Shown here piece after piece: positions 6,853 to 9,171 of a stretch of 9,171 nucleotides of DNA (its first letter is position 1; each line of letters begins with the position of its first letter). The DNA comes from Methanomassiliicoccaceae archaeon. Its GTDB lineage: Archaea > Thermoplasmatota > Thermoplasmata > Methanomassiliicoccales > Methanomethylophilaceae. The notes beneath the pieces are model-generated. The model was given only the letters and a program-made list of their open reading frames with translations. It ran no database searches and was not told where the DNA came from. The DNA lies in assembly GCA_009780795.1 (NCBI GenBank), contig WQZJ01000046.1:1-9171 (forward strand), read 5' to 3'. A program made the position numbers and the translations under genes.

Positions 6853-6857
6853 TACAT
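6848..6857 (+). repeat. Right copy of 10-base inner direct repeat
   Basis: CTTAGTACAT, identical to 4047-4056. Here it precedes the 13-base repeat instead of following it, sharing one T with it, and it contains the transposase remnant's stop codon. Confidence 0.65.
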
Positions 6858-6869
6858 TCGGCCTTTGAC
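6857..6869 (+). repeat. Right copy of 13-base island-bounding direct repeat
   Basis: TTCGGCCTTTGAC, identical to the hydantoinase 3' end at 4035-4047. Here it is non-coding, 39 bases before the TPR gene. It is the copy expected to remain when an element inserts at or duplicates this site. Confidence 0.75.
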
Positions 6870-6875
6870 GTCAAT

Positions 6876-6890
6876 AGAGTATTATCTTAC
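6876..6890 (+). promoter_or_regulatory. Candidate TATA box of the TPR gene
   Basis: GAGTATTATCTTACC, centred about 26 bases before ATG 6909. This fits a leaderless start, with no ribosome binding site between them. Confidence 0.4.
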
Positions 6891-6908
6891 CTTCGTTATG
6901 ACGTATGC

Positions 6909-7538
6909 ATGCCAGATCCGGCGTATGAAGCGATCGTCAAAGCAAAGGACCAGGTGAGCAGCGGCAATCCGGAGGGAGCGGAGACCACACTCGAGAGTTA
7001 TCTCAGAACGGATCCGCATAACAGTAAGGTCAGACTGGAATTGGCCAGGATATTGTCCAACCATCTGAAGGACCGCCGCGGGGCGCTGATGCAGCTCGAC
7101 ATAATACTTGACGTTGACCCGGACAATATCGATGCGAAGAGGGCGCTAGTGACCGTTCTCAGGGTGGAATCGAAGAACAGGATCGAGGCGGACAAACATT
7201 ACAAGGAACTGGTCGACCTCTGTCCGGAGGACGCGGATCTGATGAACAGTTATGCGATATTCCTGAAGAATCAGATGGTGGACTTCAAAGCGTCCGCGAA
7301 GATGTACGAAAGGGCGATAGCGGCCGATCCGAAGAGGGACGACATCCATTACAACTATGCGATACTGCTCTACAAGGACCTGAAGGATTACGTATCAACG
7401 AAGGAACACTTGGAGAAGGCGATAGCATTGGAACCGAACAACGCCGAAGCGAAGGTTGCGCTGGAGCGCCTTGTAAAACGGAAGTTCAAGGACGGAGAGG
7501 TCAAAAAAAGGTTATTTGAATTCGGAAAAAGAAGATAA
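6909..7538 (+). CDS. TPR-repeat protein
   Basis: A 209-residue soluble protein made almost entirely of tetratricopeptide repeats, which form helical hairpins that bind partner proteins. The turn motif recurs at 35-38 (DPHN), 70-73 (DPDN), 105-108 (CPED), 140-143 (DPKR) and 175-178 (EPNN). This gives five repeats with an exact 35-residue period, one longer than the canonical 34. Each ends in the familiar A-x-x-x-DP pattern. The last segment (190-209) is a very basic tail. There is no signal peptide or membrane segment and no enzymatic domain. ATG 6909 is the first Met and has a TATA-like box about 26 bases upstream. The A of an ATG also occurs at 6898, but that frame does not give this protein. 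Composition is host-like, unlike the island just upstream. The partner protein cannot be deduced. Confidence 0.9.
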   Translation: MPDPAYEAIVKAKDQVSSGNPEGAETTLESYLRTDPHNSKVRLELARILSNHLKDRRGALMQLDIILDVDPDNIDAKRALVTVLRVESKNRIEADKHYKELVDLCPEDADLMNSYAIFLKNQMVDFKASAKMYERAIAADPKRDDIHYNYAILLYKDLKDYVSTKEHLEKAIALEPNNAEAKVALERLVKRKFKDGEVKKRLFEFGKRR

Positions 7539-7548
7539 TATACAAAAG

Positions 7549-7568
7549 ATATTTAGAAAGCTAAATAT
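7549..7568. promoter_or_regulatory. Perfect palindrome over the rubrerythrin promoter (candidate operator)
   Basis: ATATTTAG, a 4-base spacer (AAAG), then CTAAATAT: 8-base arms with no mismatch. The right arm overlaps the best TATA-like box (CTAAATATA, 7561-7569), about 25 bases before the ribosome binding site. A dimeric repressor bound here would block TBP. The regulator is unknown. Confidence 0.5.
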
Positions 7569-7590
7569 ACTACTCTACACTTTTACAGCT

Positions 7591-7597
7591 GGTGATC
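7591..7597 (+). promoter_or_regulatory. Ribosome binding site deciding the GTG start of rubrerythrin
   Basis: GGTGATC, an exact complement of the archaeal 16S rRNA 3' end (GATCACC), 3 bases before the GTG at 7601. It supports this non-ATG start; no ATG lies near in frame. Confidence 0.75.
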
Positions 7598-7600
7598 TAA

Positions 7601-8140
7601 GTGGAGCTTAAAGGAACCAAGACAGAGGCGAACCTCGCGGCCGCATTCGCGGGCGAGAGCCAGGCTAGGAACAAATACACGTACTTCGCGTCCCAGGCTA
7701 AGAAGGAGGGGCTCGAGCAGATCGCGGAACTCTTCCTCGAGTCCGCGGAGAACGAGAAGGAGCATGCCAAGATGTGGTTCAAGCTGCTTCACGGCGGCAA
7801 GGTCCCGATGACCGCAGAGAACCTCAAAGCTGCGGCCAGCGGTGAGAATTACGAGTGGACCGAGATGTACGCCGATTTCGCTAAGACGGCGACGGCCGAG
7901 GGATTCGACGACATCGCGAAGCTCTTCGTAAGTGTGGCGGAAGTGGAGAAGATACACGAGGAGCGCTTCCTTAAACTTCTGAAGAACCTTGAGAGCGGTG
8001 CCGTGTACAAGAGGGGCGATACCGTTGTGTGGAAATGCCGCAACTGCGGACACATCCATGTGGCTAAGATGGCCCCGGACGAGTGCCCCGTGTGCTCGCA
8101 CCCGCAGGCATACTTCGAGATAAGAGCGGAGAACTACTGA
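7601..8140 (+). CDS. rbr: Rubrerythrin
   Basis: A 179-residue rubrerythrin, the cytosolic non-haem iron peroxidase that reduces hydrogen peroxide to water in anaerobes, fed electrons through its own rubredoxin domain. The N-terminal ferritin-like four-helix domain (about 8-130) carries the diiron ligand pattern: Glu19 in AGES, Glu52 and His55 in NEKEH, Glu85 and Glu88 in NYEWTEMY, Glu116 and His119 in VEKIH. The C-terminal rubredoxin-like domain (about 140-179) has CRNCG (Cys146, Cys149) and CPVC (Cys162, Cys165), with HPQAYFE completing the family signature. Length is slightly under the usual 190 or so. The start is GTG with an exact GGTGATC site before it. The gene is monocistronic: a palindrome covers the promoter and a strong hairpin follows the stop. 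Codons are strongly biased to G/C third positions, suggesting high expression. Confidence 0.97.
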   Translation: MELKGTKTEANLAAAFAGESQARNKYTYFASQAKKEGLEQIAELFLESAENEKEHAKMWFKLLHGGKVPMTAENLKAAASGENYEWTEMYADFAKTATAEGFDDIAKLFVSVAEVEKIHEERFLKLLKNLESGAVYKRGDTVVWKCRNCGHIHVAKMAPDECPVCSHPQAYFEIRAENY

Positions 8141-8146
8141 TCTCAA

Positions 8147-8186
8147 CGGGGCCCGGCTGAACGCCGCGGCCCCGAACCTTCTTTTT
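8147..8186 (+). terminator. Hairpin terminator after rubrerythrin
   Basis: CGGGGCC + CGGC (8147-8157) pairs with GCCG (8163-8166) and GGCCCCG (8168-8174), 11 base pairs with a single bulged C and a TGAAC loop. A T-rich run (CTTCTTTTTCC) follows. It starts 6 bases after the stop codon. Confidence 0.75.
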
Positions 8187-8404
8187 CCAAAACAATATTA
8201 ACGCTGAGTAGACATACATGAAATTTTTGTAATAAATTCTAAATAACGCCATTTTCCTTTTTTCAACCTATATCTTAACAGTGAGTAGAGATAAAGCAAA
8301 ATAATATAAAAATTGTAAAAATAATCATTTAATGAGTTTACTAAACTAGTTGAGATCGATATGAATGATACGGCGTACCGGCGGATTGACCGCGCGGCCG
8401 CAGA
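8187..8404. other. A/T-rich gene-free stretch
   Basis: The space between the rubrerythrin terminator and the convergent FttA gene, about 215 bases and much richer in A/T than the genes. I see no supported gene or RNA fold. It holds a degenerate direct repeat (8198-8216 and 8275-8293) and a short palindrome at 8335-8347 (AGTTTA-C-TAAACT), whose one-base centre argues against an RNA hairpin and for a DNA site or chance. Confidence 0.6.
8198..8293 (+). repeat. Degenerate direct repeat, two 19-base units
   Basis: TTAACGCTGAGTAGACATA (8198-8216) and TTAACAGTGAGTAGAGATA (8275-8293) match at 16 of 19 positions, 77 bases apart. The constant part is TTAAC..TGAGTAGA.ATA. It may be paired binding sites or duplication residue. 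Confidence 0.45.
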
Positions 8405-9171
8405 TCACTTCAGCCTTATGGTCTCAAGGTTCAGCGGGGCCTTCGTCTCTATGTTGAACCTCTTGTATATGGACGATGCCAGATCAGTGCATTTTCGGTC
8501 CTCGCCGTGACCTATTATGATCTTGTCCGGTTTCGGGTCCAGGGATGCGATGTAGTTCATCATCTGCTTCCTGTCGGAGTGACCTGAGAACCCGTCCACC
8601 GTCTCGCGGTTTATCTTCACTTCCAAATTGATCGGGTTGCCTCTGTCGTATAACGTTATCTCGGTGCGTCCCTTCTGTATGGTCCTGCCGACGCTTCCCT
8701 CGGATTGGTATCCTACGAAGACGAGCCAGTTGCTCGCATCGTCGCACCATTCCTTGAAATATTCCATCACCGGGCCGCCCGACATCATACCGCTCGTGGC
8801 GAGCACGATGCACGGATCGGGTGAATGGCAGATCTCCTCGCGCATCGCGGACGTCTCCACACGCCTGAATATCGGCGAAAGGAACGGGTTCTCGTTCTGT
8901 TGGAATATCTGTGTTCTCAATTGACTGTTCAAGTATTCCGGATACGCAGTATGGATTGCCGTGGCCTCCCATATCATGCCGTCCAGGTACACGGGAACCG
9001 TGGGCATACGGTTCGTTCTCATCATCTCCTCTATGACGAGCATTACTTCTTGCGACCTTCCCACGGCGAACACAGGTATCAGCACCTTCCCTTTGCCCTC
9101 GGTCGCCTGAGCCAGTATCCTTGTCAGTTCGTTCGCCGCGTCCATCCTGCTCGGTTGTATGTCGGAATGTC
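8405..9171 (-). CDS. Partial FttA/aCPSF1 ribonuclease (C-terminal part)
   Basis: C-terminal 255 residues of the archaeal cleavage and polyadenylation specificity factor-like ribonuclease (KH-KH-metallo-beta-lactamase-beta-CASP). It is the general archaeal transcription termination factor FttA, which cuts RNA behind RNA polymerase. The gene runs off the right edge. The frame continues upstream of the first internal Met as HSDIQPSRMDAANEL, matching the family's D-I-x-PSR segment, so that Met is not the start. Visible: beta-CASP core with IPVFAVGRSQE, WEATAIHTAYPEYL, LATSGMMSGGP and VGYQSEGSVGRTIQKG; the metal-site motif GFSGHSD (about 8573-8593); and GHGED (about 8498-8512). The C-terminal dimerisation tail ends NLETIRLK. 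The N-terminal KH domains and the HxHxDH motif are outside the window. The gene is convergent with rubrerythrin and seems intact in the visible part. Confidence 0.93.
   Translation of the reverse strand, partial: HSDIQPSRMDAANELTRILAQATEGKGKVLIPVFAVGRSQEVMLVIEEMMRTNRMPTVPVYLDGMIWEATAIHTAYPEYLNSQLRTQIFQQNENPFLSPIFRRVETSAMREEICHSPDPCIVLATSGMMSGGPVMEYFKEWCDDASNWLVFVGYQSEGSVGRTIQKGRTEITLYDRGNPINLEVKINRETVDGFSGHSDRKQMMNYIASLDPKPDKIIIGHGEDRKCTDLASSIYKRFNIETKAPLNLETIRLK

Larger units (their letters stand above)
4048..6856 (+). mobile_element. Putative integrated island (about 2.8 kb)
   Basis: The segment between the two 13-base repeats is visibly richer in A/T than the host genes on both sides and uses many more AAA, ATA and TTA-type codons. 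It holds an exported protein gene, a small acidic protein gene, a membrane serine protease gene, inverted-repeat debris and the C-terminal part of a transposase ending at the right boundary. No integrase is visible. It could be a decayed transposon that carried passenger genes, or an island integrated by an enzyme encoded elsewhere. Boundaries are inferred from the repeats. Confidence 0.6.

Noticed and set aside
4048..6856. CRISPR array or toxin-antitoxin-type repeats in the island
   Set aside because: There is no regularly spaced repeat set; the only repeats are the boundary pairs and two imperfect inverted repeats.
7583..8146. Long minus-strand open frame opposite rubrerythrin
   Set aside because: It covers the rubrerythrin gene, whose G/C-rich third positions remove stops on the other strand; its own translation resembles nothing.
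8361..8510. Plus-strand frame of about 49 codons starting MNDTAYRRIDRAAAD
   Set aside because: Most of it is antisense to FttA, there is no ribosome binding site, and no motif is visible.

Overview
The window looks archaeal, probably a euryarchaeon. The strongest evidence is the partial gene at the right edge, which encodes the C-terminal part of the archaeal KH/metallo-beta-lactamase/beta-CASP ribonuclease (FttA/aCPSF1). Several starts are preceded by archaeal-style A/T-rich TATA-like boxes about 25 bases upstream of a nearly leaderless ATG. The rubrerythrin gene has a GGTGATC ribosome binding site matching the archaeal 16S 3' end. Rubrerythrin, a hydantoinase/oxoprolinase-family protein and a MoxR ATPase suit an anaerobe. 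My lean, not proof, is a methanogen-related Thermoplasmatota lineage such as Methanomassiliicoccales. No intact gene here ends in TAG, which would fit an amber-sparing genome but is only a small sample.

Layout. (1) 1-1974, minus strand: an operon with a MoxR-type AAA+ ATPase followed 4 bases later by the start of a partner protein that runs off the left edge; the ATPase carries an unexpected C2H2-like zinc-finger motif. (2) 1999-2030: a short A/T-rich divergent promoter region. (3) 2076-4046, plus strand: a stand-alone hydantoinase/oxoprolinase-family ASKHA protein. (4) about 4048-6856: a visibly A/T-richer island bounded by a 13-base direct repeat that includes the last codons and stop of the hydantoinase gene. 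A 10-base direct repeat lies just inside the island at each end. (5) 6909-7538: a TPR protein. (6) 7601-8140: rubrerythrin, with a perfect palindrome over its promoter and a strong hairpin terminator. (7) 8141-8404: an A/T-rich gene-free stretch with a degenerate direct repeat. (8) 8405-9171, minus strand: the C-terminal part of FttA.

The island is the accessory part. It has three tightly coupled plus-strand genes. The first encodes a 338-residue exported or membrane protein with a His-rich C-terminal domain that recalls the C-terminal domains of bacterial polymorphic toxins. The second encodes a small acidic soluble protein of no recognised family. The third encodes a membrane-anchored trypsin-like serine protease with an intact His-Asp-Ser triad and no PDZ domain. 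Transposase debris and two imperfect inverted repeats follow. A reasonable but untested hypothesis is an effector / protector / protease cassette delivered by a mobile element into the 3' end of the hydantoinase gene. If the island is removed at the repeat, the hydantoinase stop would sit about 40 bases from the TPR start, a normal compact archaeal arrangement.
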